Positions 36,639-45,921 of a DNA stretch of 64,000 bases are shown here, piece by piece. The translations under genes were made by a program, and so were the position numbers. This DNA comes from Candidatus Dietzia intestinipullorum (lineage in GTDB: Bacteria; Actinomycetota; Actinomycetes; Mycobacteriales; Mycobacteriaceae), in contig DWWP01000029.1 of the NCBI GenBank assembly GCA_019119635.1, positions 1-64,000 on the forward strand, given 5' to 3'. Below the pieces are notes generated by a model that was not told the origin of the DNA, made no database searches, and saw nothing but the letters and a program-made list of their open reading frames with translations. Positions within the stretch are counted from its first letter, which is position 1; every line of letters begins with the position of its first letter.

Positions 36639-38585
36639 CTAGCCCGCCGGGGCGTCCGGGAAGGCGGACTGTTGGTGTCCTCCGCGCAGCGTGCCGTCCA
36701 CGTACGCGTTCTTGCACGCCCGGCGGGCGATCTTGCCACTGGACGTGCGCGGGATGGAGCCCGCCGGCACCAGGAGCACATCCTGGGCCGTGACCCCGTG
36801 GCGCGCCGAGATGGCGGTGCGGACGGCGTCCGCGATCGGCCCGGGGTCCGCCTTCCCCGCGCCGGGGGCGCGTTCGCCCACCACCACGAGGGTCTCCGAG
36901 GAGTCATCGGCGGCGATCTCGGCTCCGTTACGTGCCTCCACGGGCAGCTGGTTGGCGGGCACGGAGAACGCGGCCACGAACCCGGGGCGCAGGGAGCCGG
37001 ACGCGTCCTGCGCCGTGTTCTCCAGGTCCTGCGGGTAGTGGTTCCGGCCGGCGACGATCACCAGGTCCTTGACGCGCCCCGTGATGTACAGCTGGCCGTC
37101 CACGTACGCCCCGTAGTCGCCGGTGCGGAGCCAGTGCGCGTCCGCGGGGGCCTCGCCGAACTCGCGGATGGTGCGGGTGCCCTCCGGCAACCGCTCGGTG
37201 AGCACGTTGCGGAACGTGTCCCGGGTCTCGTCCTCGCGCGCCCAGTAGGCCCGCCCGACGTTGGTGCCGTAGAGCCAGATCTCCCCGACCTTCCCTTCCG
37301 GGAGTTCGCGGCCGGTGCCGTCGTGCTCGCCCGTGGCCTCGTCGATGTTCGGCTCGACGATCGTCGCCCACTGGCTCGGGGCGACGTAGCCGCACGCGAC
37401 CTGCGGGATGGCGTCCTCGTTGCCCTCGACCCGGTCGGGCGGCAGGACGGTCATGACGCCCTGGTTGAGGTCGGTGCGGTCCACGTGGACGACGACGGCC
37501 TCGTCGTCCTTACGCGGCGAGGAGACGAACAGGGTCGCCTCCGCCATGCCGTAGGAGGGCTTGATCACGGTGGGCGCGAGGCCGTACGGGGCGAAGGCCT
37601 CGTTGAACGCCCGCATCGAGGACGGCGTGACCGGCTCCGAACCGTTGATGATGCTCGTGACGCCGGAGAGATCGAGGGTTTCGCCCTCGCGCGGCAGCCC
37701 GCGGCGGGCCGCGTGCTCGAACGCGAAGTTGGGGGCGGCGGCGAAGACCCCGTCGCCGTCGGACATGGCGCCGAGCTCGTTGACCCAGCGGCCGGGCCGC
37801 TGCACGAACGCCCGGGGGCTCATCACCGTGATGGTGGCGCCGCCCACCGCCGGGAGGATCACGGTCACCAGCCCCATGTCGTGGAAGAGGGGCAGCCAGG
37901 TGACGCCGCGCGAGCCGCGCGTGAGGCCGAGGCCGTCGAAGAGCTGCATGACGTTGGTGACCACGTTGCGGTGGGTGATCTCCACGCCCGCGGGGACCCG
38001 GGTGGAGCCCGACGTGTACTGCAGGTAGGCGATGTCGTCGGCGCCGACGTCGGGGCTCTCCCACCCGGCGCCGAGTTCGGCCGGGATGGCGTCGACGGCG
38101 ACGGTGCGCGGCCGCTGCCGGGCGGGCATCTCGCGGAACAGCTTGCGCACGCCCGCCGCGGACTCGGTGGTGGTGAGGATGACCGACGGCGTGCAGTCGC
38201 CGAGGACCGCGTGGAGGCGGTCGTGGTGCCCGGGCTCGTCCGGGTCGAACAGGGGGACCGCGATGAGCCCGGCGTGGATGGCGGCGAAGAACGAGACGAT
38301 GTAGTCCAGCCCCTGCGGCGCGAGGATGGCCACCCGGTCCCCGGGTTGGGCGACCTGCTGCAGCCGCGCGGCGATCGAGTAGAGGCGCTCGCCGAACTGC
38401 GACCACGAGAGCTCGTGGGACTCGCCCTGACGTGAGGACGAGTAGTCGATGTAGCGGTAGATGACCCCGTCGTTCGCGGGGTCTGTCCGTGCGGCGGAGA
38501 TGTTGCCTTCGACGAAGTCGACCAGTGTGGTGCGATCGGGGATGACGATCGCCCCACTGGCGTCGTGGTATTGCTCGAACTCCAC
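36639..38585 (-). CDS. fadD32: long-chain fatty-acyl-AMP ligase FadD32
   Basis: A 648-aa adenylating enzyme that activates the meromycolic acid as acyl-AMP and loads it on ACP1 of Pks13. Motifs are LQYTSGSTRVPAGVEITHRN (P-loop), WLPLFHDMGL, PSYGMAEATLFV, HWLRTGDYGAYVDGQLYI and SIPRTSSGKIARRACK with the catalytic Lys. The FAAL group insertion after the RTGDYG region is present. ATG 38585 follows a GGAGCAACGTGGAG ribosome site. It is first in the fadD32-pks13-accD4 operon, with 86 bp to pks13. A probable promoter lies at 38671-38676. Confidence 0.95.
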   Translation of the reverse strand: MEFEQYHDASGAIVIPDRTTLVDFVEGNISAARTDPANDGVIYRYIDYSSSRQGESHELSWSQFGERLYSIAARLQQVAQPGDRVAILAPQGLDYIVSFFAAIHAGLIAVPLFDPDEPGHHDRLHAVLGDCTPSVILTTTESAAGVRKLFREMPARQRPRTVAVDAIPAELGAGWESPDVGADDIAYLQYTSGSTRVPAGVEITHRNVVTNVMQLFDGLGLTRGSRGVTWLPLFHDMGLVTVILPAVGGATITVMSPRAFVQRPGRWVNELGAMSDGDGVFAAAPNFAFEHAARRGLPREGETLDLSGVTSIINGSEPVTPSSMRAFNEAFAPYGLAPTVIKPSYGMAEATLFVSSPRKDDEAVVVHVDRTDLNQGVMTVLPPDRVEGNEDAIPQVACGYVAPSQWATIVEPNIDEATGEHDGTGRELPEGKVGEIWLYGTNVGRAYWAREDETRDTFRNVLTERLPEGTRTIREFGEAPADAHWLRTGDYGAYVDGQLYITGRVKDLVIVAGRNHYPQDLENTAQDASGSLRPGFVAAFSVPANQLPVEARNGAEIAADDSSETLVVVGERAPGAGKADPGPIADAVRTAISARHGVTAQDVLLVPAGSIPRTSSGKIARRACKNAYVDGTLRGGHQQSAFPDAPAG

Positions 38586-38670
38586 GTTGCTCCGTTCCGA
38601 ACCGAGGACAGGACGTCGACGTCGGGGAACGCCACCGTGTTACCCGGAGACCCGACGACAGGCTTGATCG

Positions 38671-38676
38671 ATCCTA
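38671..38676 (-). promoter_or_regulatory. probable -10 box (TAGGAT) of the fadD32 operon, with flanking palindrome
   Basis: On the complement, TAGGAT lies 85 nt before the fadD32 start, giving a normal 5' leader. The palindrome GTGCCC-CA-GGGCAC (38681-38694) sits just upstream, in the -35 to spacer region, and could bind a regulator. Confidence 0.4.
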
Positions 38677-38792
38677 CAGCGTGCCCCAGGGCACACCCCA
38701 ACGCGAACCGTCCCGGCCAGCCCGCGTGTCGGAGTGTCCCTCCCCGTGCAGGATCGCACCACCGCGAGAAGCCGCACCGCGGGTTGGACGGA

Positions 38793-39761
38793 TCAGTTGT
38801 GGGCGATCTCCGGGGCCTGGTCGACGAGCTCCGTGACGTGCCCGAGTGTCCACTCCGGCACGGTGGTCCCGGGGATGACGTCGGGGTTGGTCGCGTACTG
38901 CGCGTGGATCGCGTTGTTGGTGACGAACTCCTGGAACCGCGCGGCACCGTCGACCACGTTGAGCGGGGCGTTGCAGATGAGGTCCCGGGAGTCGCAGATC
39001 TGGGCCGTGCGGTCGGCGAGGGCCCCGAAGCCGCCGGGCCGCGGGCCGGTCATGGTGGCGCCGGCGATCAGCTGGGTGAGCCCGGTGAACGGCTGCAGCG
39101 TGATCTCCATGCCCTGCCCGTTGCCCGGGGACAGCCCGGGCGACTGCCCCTCACCCGGGAGGCGGCGCCCGTCGGCGACCAGGACGGAGCCCCGCACCAG
39201 ATCGGCCGGCACGGGCCCGTTACCGGTCCCGATCTCGTTGGTCAGGTCGCCCGCGATCACCGCGCCCTGCGAGAAGCCCAGGAGGACGAACGAGGTGTAC
39301 GGGCAGCGCTCGTGGGTGGCCGCCATCTCGTCGCGGGCCCTCTGGGTGCCCTCGGCGCGGCTGTCGTCGTAGGTGGCCTCCTCCGGAGCCTGCGGGTTCC
39401 GGAACTGGGCCGTGTACGGCACCGTGTACACCTCGAGCCGGTCCTCGGACTGCTGCTCGCTCAGCGGGTCGGTGACGGTCTTCAGCAGCGCGTTCGGCAG
39501 GAAGCCCGGGTCGTGTGGATCGTCGGTGGGGCTGCTCTCCCACGTCCCGGGCACGGACAGGAGCTCGACGTCCGGGCACTCCGCCGGCTGCGCGACATCC
39601 GGCTCGGTCGGGTCCGGGAGCGGCCCCTCACCGGGCCCCGGGGGCAGCCCGCGGTTGCCGAGCCACCAGCCGATGCCCAGCACCAGCGCGACCACCAGCA
39701 GGAGCACCCCCAGCGAACAGCCGATCCTCCGGCCTCTGCGCCCACGCGATCCACGAGCCAT
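38793..39761 (-). CDS. cutinase-like envelope lipase (Rv3802c-like)
   Basis: A 322-aa cutinase-family serine esterase. One N-terminal membrane helix (IGCSLGVLLLVVALVLGIGWW) anchors it outside the membrane, and the nucleophile is Ser164 in GFSQGAVIAG. Cys pairs flank the domain (AECPDVE, ERCPYTS; ICDSRDLICNAP). In mycobacteria the neighbour of fadD32, Rv3802c, is an essential phospholipase/thioesterase linked to mycolate metabolism. ATG 39761 has AAGGAG 11 nt upstream and is preferred over an ATG 42 nt earlier. Confidence 0.9.
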   Translation of the reverse strand: MARGSRGRRGRRIGCSLGVLLLVVALVLGIGWWLGNRGLPPGPGEGPLPDPTEPDVAQPAECPDVELLSVPGTWESSPTDDPHDPGFLPNALLKTVTDPLSEQQSEDRLEVYTVPYTAQFRNPQAPEEATYDDSRAEGTQRARDEMAATHERCPYTSFVLLGFSQGAVIAGDLTNEIGTGNGPVPADLVRGSVLVADGRRLPGEGQSPGLSPGNGQGMEITLQPFTGLTQLIAGATMTGPRPGGFGALADRTAQICDSRDLICNAPLNVVDGAARFQEFVTNNAIHAQYATNPDVIPGTTVPEWTLGHVTELVDQAPEIAHN

Positions 39762-39885
39762 GATTGACGAACTCCTTCCCGGCGATGCCGACATGATCGA
39801 CACACGACGCCGATGACAGGTTCAACGACGCACGCCCGTCCCGGGTTCCGCGGGCGGCCCGGACGTGGCCGGACTCACGGGGTGA

Positions 39886-40395
39886 TCAGGGGCAGAGCTG
39901 TCCGGCCGCGGTGTCCACGACGAGCCGCGACAGGTCGTCGACCTCGGCGTCGTCGTCTGCGTAGCCACCGGCCGAGATCTGTCCCGCCACGGCGTCGGCG
40001 ATCGTGGTGGTCTCCCCCGCGGCCCCGCCGGTCGACCGGATCCGGCAGATGGTGTTGCCCGCGGCGACCAGGGATTCGGACAGCTCCCCGGTCTGCACGC
40101 CCTCCTCCTCGAGGGCCGCAAGGTAGCCGCGTTCCCGCGCGCCCACCACCGGGGTGTCGTAGCCGGGCGAGTCCGGCGACACCGGCGCGGGCGCCTCGGT
40201 GAAGCGCCCGGAGTCCTCGGTCGCCGGGGCGCGGGACGACGTCGTCTCGGCGCCCCCGGGCGGCGGGGCGACGGACTCGGAATCCGGCACCCCGGACACC
40301 GTCGAGTCCCCGCCGCCGCACGCGGCGAGCGTGCCCCCGGCCATCAGCAGTGCCGCGGCGAGCGCGGCGGTCCTGCCGGCGTTGCGCGGCGTCAC
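39886..40395 (-). CDS. DUF732-like lipoprotein, 169 aa
   Basis: The N-terminus (AALAAALLMAGGTLAAC) is a lipoprotein signal with lipobox LAAC near residue 28. A Ser/Pro/Thr-rich spacer follows. The C-terminal ~80 residues (GYLAALEEEGV, AAGNTICRIR, GQLCP) have the two-Cys pattern of the DUF732 fold of mycobacterial secreted proteins. The GTG start lies in the GTGA that ends the upstream LGFP-mycolyltransferase gene, so the two are translated together. A partner role at the cell wall is possible; not known. Confidence 0.75.
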   Translation of the reverse strand: MTPRNAGRTAALAAALLMAGGTLAACGGGDSTVSGVPDSESVAPPPGGAETTSSRAPATEDSGRFTEAPAPVSPDSPGYDTPVVGARERGYLAALEEEGVQTGELSESLVAAGNTICRIRSTGGAAGETTTIADAVAGQISAGGYADDDAEVDDLSRLVVDTAAGQLCP

Positions 40396-42335
40396 GAGAT
40401 CTCCGCCTCTCCGTTGGCCACCGTGATCCGTCCTCCCTCGAACTCCATGACCTGCCCCTCGCGGGTCGTCTGCAGGTCGCTCGTCGGGTAGCCGAGGCGG
40501 CCACGCTCGTAGTCGACGGTGCCCCACGCCTCGAACACGGGACCGCGCGGGACCACGTGGGCGCCGGTGTCCGGCGACCAGTACACGGCGCCGCCCTGGA
40601 AGCGGCTGAAGGCGCCACCGTCGGTCAGCGCGATCTCGTCACTCGTGGGGTACCCGAGCTCCGAGTTCTCCGCTCCGGCGTCCCGATAGGCCTTGAGGAT
40701 CGCGCCCTCGACCACGCGCGGCCCGGTCTCGGAGGACCAGTACACGGTGCCGCCCTGGAAGCCCTGGACCACGCCGGGCTTGTTGGGGTTGGCCACCTCG
40801 TCGGTGGTCGGGTAGCCCAGGTCGCCCCGCTCGGAGCCCTGCTCGGCCCACATGTCCAGCACGGCCCCGCGCAGGGCGTGCGCCCCCGTCGACGGCGACC
40901 AGTAGATGACGCCGTTCTCGAACCGGGTGAAGCGGCCCTCGCCGTCGGGGGTGGTGGTCTCCCCGGACACGGGCAGGCCCAGCGGCCCGTCCGGCCCCTC
41001 CTCGGCCTGGTAGGCGGCGCCGATGGCGCCCACCACGGCGTGCGCGCCGTGCTCCGGGGACCAGAAGACGCGGCCGAAGCGGAAGTCGGTCGCCTTGCCG
41101 CCGGGGACGTCGTACTCGTCGGTCAGGCAGGGGCCGAGGTCGGGGTTCCGCTCGGCGAACGCGGCGATCTCCCCCTCGGGCTCGCACTGCTCCTCGACGT
41201 TGGCGATCCCCACGGCGTTCGCGAACTGCGGCCAGGCCTGCGTCATCTCGAACTGCCAGTACGGCCACGTGTGGGTCCCCGACGGCCGGAAGTTGGCCGT
41301 GACCTCGACGTCGTTGCTGCGCGCCTGGTTCACGAACGTCTGGGTGGTCATCCGGGACAGCAACTCCAGTCCGTAGCCCGGGAAGTTGGTGGGGATGCCC
41401 GGCAGGCCGGACGGCTGGTCCCAGGGACCGGTGTTGCCGCTACCGGCGGAGACATAGACGCTCTGCCCGCGCATCTTCTCCGTGTGGAGCTTGGGGTCCT
41501 GCTCGTGCCAGCGCTCGGAGCCCAGCGGGCCCCACATGTTCTCTGCCGGGTAGCCCCCGGCGTCCTGCATCGCCACCTTGATGGCCTCCGGCATGCCGAA
41601 GCTCGTGAGGTCGAGGATGCCGGAGTAGCTGGCGGTGAACTGGAAATGCTCGGGGTACCGCTGGGCGAGCATCATGGCGGCCGAGCCGCCCATCGACAGG
41701 CCCGCCACACCGTGCTTGTCGCCCACGCGCCACTCCGAGGCCAGCAGGGGCGGAAGCTCCTCCATGAGGAACGTCTCCCACTGGTAGCTGTCCCCGTTGG
41801 CGTCGGACTCCCAGTCGGTGTAGAAGCTCGACTCGCCGCCGACCGGGAGGATGACGATCGCGTTCTTGGCATCGAAGAACTGCGAGATCCGGGTCTCGAG
41901 GGTCCAACCGCTCGCCTCGTCCGGGGCGCGGAGGCCGTCGAGCAGCATCAGCGACGGGTAGGTGCGCTCGGGCTCGGAGTTCCACGTCGCGGGCAGCATG
42001 AGCTGGACCTGGATGGCCTGCTCCATGGCGGGGGACTGCACCCACAGCGCGACGCGGTTGGCCGACTTCCACTCCACCCGGTCGAGCCGGACGCCGGACG
42101 GCGGCGTGGACGGCACCTGAAGCGTCGGCGATTCCGCCTGGACGGCCGGGGAGGTCGTGGCGGGGGCGGGAGTGGTGGTCGCCGGGGCGTCCTGCCCCTG
42201 CTCGGCCTGCCCGGGTTGCGCCATGGCGACCGTCGGGACGAGGAGGCCGGAGCCCACCACACCCACGACGAGAGGGGCCGCGAGAAGGGAAGCCCACCGG
42301 GTGCGGGGGCTCGCGTCTGAGCTGGGGGTCGCCAT
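40392..42335 (-). CDS. mycolyltransferase (Ag85-type) with C-terminal LGFP repeats
   Basis: A 647-aa secreted enzyme that transfers mycolic acid from trehalose monomycolate to arabinogalactan or trehalose. After a signal peptide (ending near TVAMAQ) and a Pro/Thr linker comes an Ag85 esterase domain with GLSMGGSA (Ser214), LPVGGESSFYTDW and HTWPYWQ (catalytic His). The C-terminal 230 residues hold about four to five LGFP repeats ([LM]GYPT or LGLPVS followed by FxxGxxYWSPxTGAH). This architecture is that of corynebacterial Cop1/PS1, whose LGFP part is thought to hold the protein in the wall. AAGGAAGAG precedes the ATG. Confidence 0.93.
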   Translation of the reverse strand: MATPSSDASPRTRWASLLAAPLVVGVVGSGLLVPTVAMAQPGQAEQGQDAPATTTPAPATTSPAVQAESPTLQVPSTPPSGVRLDRVEWKSANRVALWVQSPAMEQAIQVQLMLPATWNSEPERTYPSLMLLDGLRAPDEASGWTLETRISQFFDAKNAIVILPVGGESSFYTDWESDANGDSYQWETFLMEELPPLLASEWRVGDKHGVAGLSMGGSAAMMLAQRYPEHFQFTASYSGILDLTSFGMPEAIKVAMQDAGGYPAENMWGPLGSERWHEQDPKLHTEKMRGQSVYVSAGSGNTGPWDQPSGLPGIPTNFPGYGLELLSRMTTQTFVNQARSNDVEVTANFRPSGTHTWPYWQFEMTQAWPQFANAVGIANVEEQCEPEGEIAAFAERNPDLGPCLTDEYDVPGGKATDFRFGRVFWSPEHGAHAVVGAIGAAYQAEEGPDGPLGLPVSGETTTPDGEGRFTRFENGVIYWSPSTGAHALRGAVLDMWAEQGSERGDLGYPTTDEVANPNKPGVVQGFQGGTVYWSSETGPRVVEGAILKAYRDAGAENSELGYPTSDEIALTDGGAFSRFQGGAVYWSPDTGAHVVPRGPVFEAWGTVDYERGRLGYPTSDLQTTREGQVMEFEGGRITVANGEAEIS

Positions 42336-42479
42336 GGTGTTGTTCTCTTCCTTGCCGCGTCGTCACGATCTGGTGGTGCGGACCGCACGCGCGGCCCTCG
42401 GGTGCTGCCCGGGGCCGTGCGTCTGCCGTGGCGCGGCCGTGGGTTCCCCTCCCACGGACGAGCCCGGTGGTCACAGACG

Positions 42480-42519
42480 ACCGGGGCCCCGCACGAGAAT
42501 CTACGCGCGGGGCCCCGGT
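42480..42519 (-). terminator. hairpin terminator between the two mycolyltransferase genes
   Basis: ACCGGGGCCCCGC (42480-42492) and its exact complement GCGGGGCCCCGGT (42507-42519) enclose a 14-nt loop. It lies 60 bp past the stop of the gene at 42580-43710 and would end its message before the next gene. There is no long U tract, as usual in actinobacteria. Confidence 0.6.
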
Positions 42520-42579
42520 GTGACGGGTGAGGACTCGCTGAGAAGAGCCCGATTCGTCTCGCCTGTTATCCGGCTGCCG

Positions 42580-43710
42580 TCAGTGGCCGTAGGCGTCCAT
42601 CACGGGCAGGATCTGCTCGGTGCGGGCCGACATCAGGTCGTCGTTCCAGTAGCCCCAGCCGTGGATGCCGGTGGTGCGGTAGTCGAACGTCGCCTGGTTG
42701 GGCTCGGCGTTCAGCGTGTTCTGGAACGCGATGGTCGAGCCGCGCGAGAGCCCCTCGAGGATGATGCCGTTGAAGGTGTTGAACACGTCCTGCAGGCTGC
42801 CCGGCTGGTCGTACTCGCCCGGGATGGCCGAGCCGGCGGTGATGTACATCGGGGTGTCCCGCAGGCGGTCGGCGTTGAGCAGCGGGTCGTGCGCGCCCCA
42901 GGCGGGCGAGCCCGGGGGGCCCCACATGGCGAACGGGTCGCATTTGCACTGGTCGAACATGGCCAGCGGGATCATGGAGTACATGCCCGGTGCGGTCGGG
43001 TTCATGTAGCCGGAGAAGATCGAGGCCTGCTTGAACTGGTCCGGGTGGTCGGCGGCGAGCATGGCCGCCGCGGAGCCGCCCATCGACAGGCCGGCGACCG
43101 CGTTGTTGTCCGGGGCGACGCCGAACTCGTTCTGCAGGTAGACCGGGAGCTCCTCGGTGAGGAAGGTCTCGTACTTGTACTCGAGGAGGTTGCCGCCCAG
43201 GTTGATGGGCCGCTCCCAGTCCGAGTAGAAGGACACCTGACCGCCGACGGGCATGACCAGCGTGATGTTGTCCATGAGGAAGATGCGCTGCGCCTGGGCG
43301 TCGTGGGTCCACGCGTTCCAGTCGTCCCGTGCCCGCAGCCCGTCGAGGAGGTAGAGCCCGGCGTTGCCGTTGTTGCGTGCCGGCTGGACCTGCACCTTGA
43401 TGTCCCGGTTCATCGACGGGGAGTAGACATCACACAGCTGCACCCAGAAGTTGACCGGGTCGTACACGCACCCATCACGGAGCACACCACGGTTGTTGTT
43501 CGGGTCCTCGCCCCCCGCGACGGCGGCCTGGGCAGCCGGGGCGGGCGGCGGCGGCGCGTCAGCGGGACCCTCCGAGCCCAGGCTGGCGGACGAGCCCTGC
43601 TCGGTCGGCTGGGCACCGACGAGTGCGGGGGCGCCGACGACGAGGCCGGCGGCCGTCGCCACGGCAGTGAGCCCTGCGGCGAACCTGCGCCGGAGCGTGG
43701 AGTGGGACAT
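42580..43710 (-). CDS. mycolyltransferase (Ag85-type)
   Basis: A 376-aa secreted enzyme of the antigen 85 family without LGFP repeats. The signal peptide (AAGLTAVATAAGLVVGAPALVGAQ) is followed by an Ala/Pro linker and an esterase domain: YLLDGLRA, MPVGGQVSFYSDW, AGLSMGGSAA (Ser209) and TGIHGWGYW (His). An N-terminal CVYDPVNFWVQLC pair and a CKC near residue 250 are extra cysteines not found in most Ag85 proteins. AAAGGAACGAGA precedes ATG 43710. The gene is bounded by an upstream promoter-sized gap and a terminator, so it is probably expressed alone and strongly. Confidence 0.93.
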   Translation of the reverse strand: MSHSTLRRRFAAGLTAVATAAGLVVGAPALVGAQPTEQGSSASLGSEGPADAPPPPAPAAQAAVAGGEDPNNNRGVLRDGCVYDPVNFWVQLCDVYSPSMNRDIKVQVQPARNNGNAGLYLLDGLRARDDWNAWTHDAQAQRIFLMDNITLVMPVGGQVSFYSDWERPINLGGNLLEYKYETFLTEELPVYLQNEFGVAPDNNAVAGLSMGGSAAAMLAADHPDQFKQASIFSGYMNPTAPGMYSMIPLAMFDQCKCDPFAMWGPPGSPAWGAHDPLLNADRLRDTPMYITAGSAIPGEYDQPGSLQDVFNTFNGIILEGLSRGSTIAFQNTLNAEPNQATFDYRTTGIHGWGYWNDDLMSARTEQILPVMDAYGH

Positions 43711-43905
43711 TCTCGTTCCTTTGTTCGTTCCAGGTGTCCACAGGTGCGCCTGCGGACATCGGTGACGTCCATCGGACCGGACCCGCCAGGGGAGGACCGG
43801 AACTTGCGACATCGTTACTGTCGCGCATCGTGGGACAGGTGTTACAGGCCGGGGGCCGAATCGACCTCCGACTGTTATCGATTCGAGACAACAGCGTGGG
43901 CCACA

Positions 43906-45906
43906 CTACCGAGTGCCCTGATACTTTTCCACCTTCTCAGGCATGGGCAGACCGCACCGTTGCACCTCATAGGCAGGGATTCTGTTGATCCGGTACTCGG
44001 CGAATGAGAATGCGTTCACCAGGTTGGTCACGCGACGCTCAGGAGTCAGCGGGCCGGCGTAGGACTCGATGAGTTCCTGCGTCGCGGGGCAGGTCAGCGC
44101 CACTTCTGACTGCCGCACCCAGTTGACGTCGACCCACCGGGGGAAGTTGACCGGATCCTCCACCACCCCCGTCTGGGCCAGCACCCAGTCGTACGGCAGG
44201 AACTTGTCGTGGCCGATCCGGCCGTCCTCCATCCGGTCGGTGTGCGCCGCGAGCGGGGAGGCCAACCCGACCGTGTCGTAGACACCGACGTCCAGCGGCA
44301 GGTTCATGCTCGTCATCCCCAGGTTGAGGAACACGACGGTCATGACCGGCTCGTCCGGCAGCTCGAAGGGCTCCAGCCCCGGCATCGGGTGGTCGTAGGA
44401 CACCACGTCCCACCGGTCCTGGAAGCCGGGGACGGGCAGGAACACCGCGCCCGTGCGGTTGCCGCTGACGGACTGCACGAGCGCCCGCATCCGCGGGAAG
44501 TCGAGATAGTCCTCCGCGAGCAGCGGGTGCCGGTGCCCGGTGCGCTGGATGTAGTACTGGCGCTCGTCGACGATCCCCGCCGACGTGATGGTCTCCGGCT
44601 CCTCCCGGAACGGGTCCTCGGCCACCTGGACGGTCACCGACCACCCGACGACGACGAGCCACGCCCCTGCCACGACCGGCACGGCCACGCGACGCACCCG
44701 GGCGTCGCCGGGGTCCGCCGCCGGACCCACGGGCAGCGGCACCACCGCGACCGGCAGCAGGAACAGGAACAGCGACGGCAGCAGCACGCGACCGTGCATG
44801 AAGTCCCCGCCGACGCGCGTGACGTAGAGCAGCATGATGAGCGCCACCACGACGAAGGCGGCCGTGACCACCCGGGTCGAGCGGACAGAGTCTCGCAGGT
44901 CGAGCACGCGGTGGACCAGGCTGCCCGGGTCGCCGTCGCCGTCTGCCCCGTCACTTTCGCCCTCCGGCGGCGTCCCCGGGCGGGCGCGGTACACGGCCCA
45001 CAGCGACACCAGTCCGGCCGCCAGCACGGCGATCAGCGGCAGCAGCAGCACGTACGGCGACAGCAGGTCCCACAGGTACTCGAAGCCCTTGCCCCACTTG
45101 GAGCCGCCGGCGTCCTTGGCCACCGCGGTCAGCGGGTACGGCAGGGCGTAGTAGGACATCCGCCACACCTGGTAGACCACGGGCACCGTGCCCGCCAGCG
45201 CGACGAGCCAGCCCAGGTGACGCCACGATTGCCGCGTGGCCGCCAGGAGCGCGAGGAAGACCACGGAGGCCAGGGCCAGCTCGGGGCGCACGAGCGGCCC
45301 GAGCCCGGCCAGGAACGCCAGCGCGGCCACCGCGGGGGTCGGGAGCCCGAAGCGGCCTTCGCGGTGCGTCGCGCGGGCCCACCGCTGCATCCCGAGCCAC
45401 ATGAGCCCGATCCAACACAGCACCAGGCCCGTCTCGAGACCGGAGCTGGCGAAGTCCCGCGCGGGCGGGACCATCACGTACACCAGGGCGCCGAACGGCA
45501 GCAGGAGCATGGTCCGCCCCGTCGGCGCCGCCCGCGTGCCCTGGTACATCACCCGGGTGCCGAGCATCGCGCACGCCACCGCGATCATGCTCAGCGTGAG
45601 CGCCAGCCCCAGGGCCACCAGCTCGAGGCGATACCCCGCGACCTCGTGGGTGAAGTAGACGAGGTAGGTCCACAGCGTGGAGGTGTTGGACTCGACCCGC
45701 TCCCCCGCGTTGAACACGGGACCGTTGCCCGCGATGAGGTTGCGGACGGTCCGCAGGACGATCAGCCCGTCGTCGGCGATCCAGCGGCGCTGCCACGCAC
45801 CGGCGAGGAAGACGGCGACCACCGCGACGAGCCCGCCCCAGAAGACCAGGGTCGTGCGCTTCCCCGTGAGCCGCCCCTCCCGGCCCGCCGTCGTCACCTC
45901 AGTCAC
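43906..45906 (-). CDS. aftB: terminal beta-(1->2)-arabinofuranosyltransferase AftB
   Basis: A 666-aa GT-C enzyme that caps arabinan chains with beta-1,2-linked arabinose before mycolylation. After the first helix (TTLVFWGGLVAVVAVFLAG) the loop RRWIADDGLIVLRT carries the catalytic Asp pair (45, 46), followed by AGNGPVFNAGERVESNTS. About ten helices follow and then a soluble C-terminal domain (ERRVTNLVNAFSFAEYRINR). Position next to ubiA matches Rv3805c. The GTG start lies 15 bp after the ubiA stop. Confidence 0.92.
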   Translation of the reverse strand: MTEVTTAGREGRLTGKRTTLVFWGGLVAVVAVFLAGAWQRRWIADDGLIVLRTVRNLIAGNGPVFNAGERVESNTSTLWTYLVYFTHEVAGYRLELVALGLALTLSMIAVACAMLGTRVMYQGTRAAPTGRTMLLLPFGALVYVMVPPARDFASSGLETGLVLCWIGLMWLGMQRWARATHREGRFGLPTPAVAALAFLAGLGPLVRPELALASVVFLALLAATRQSWRHLGWLVALAGTVPVVYQVWRMSYYALPYPLTAVAKDAGGSKWGKGFEYLWDLLSPYVLLLPLIAVLAAGLVSLWAVYRARPGTPPEGESDGADGDGDPGSLVHRVLDLRDSVRSTRVVTAAFVVVALIMLLYVTRVGGDFMHGRVLLPSLFLFLLPVAVVPLPVGPAADPGDARVRRVAVPVVAGAWLVVVGWSVTVQVAEDPFREEPETITSAGIVDERQYYIQRTGHRHPLLAEDYLDFPRMRALVQSVSGNRTGAVFLPVPGFQDRWDVVSYDHPMPGLEPFELPDEPVMTVVFLNLGMTSMNLPLDVGVYDTVGLASPLAAHTDRMEDGRIGHDKFLPYDWVLAQTGVVEDPVNFPRWVDVNWVRQSEVALTCPATQELIESYAGPLTPERRVTNLVNAFSFAEYRINRIPAYEVQRCGLPMPEKVEKYQGTR

Positions 45907-45921
45907 GGTCGCTGCCCCCGG

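Noticed and set aside
37000-38585. FadD32 as a generic acyl-CoA synthetase
   Set aside because: Adjacency to pks13/accD4 and the FAAL-type features point to the acyl-AMP ligase that loads Pks13.
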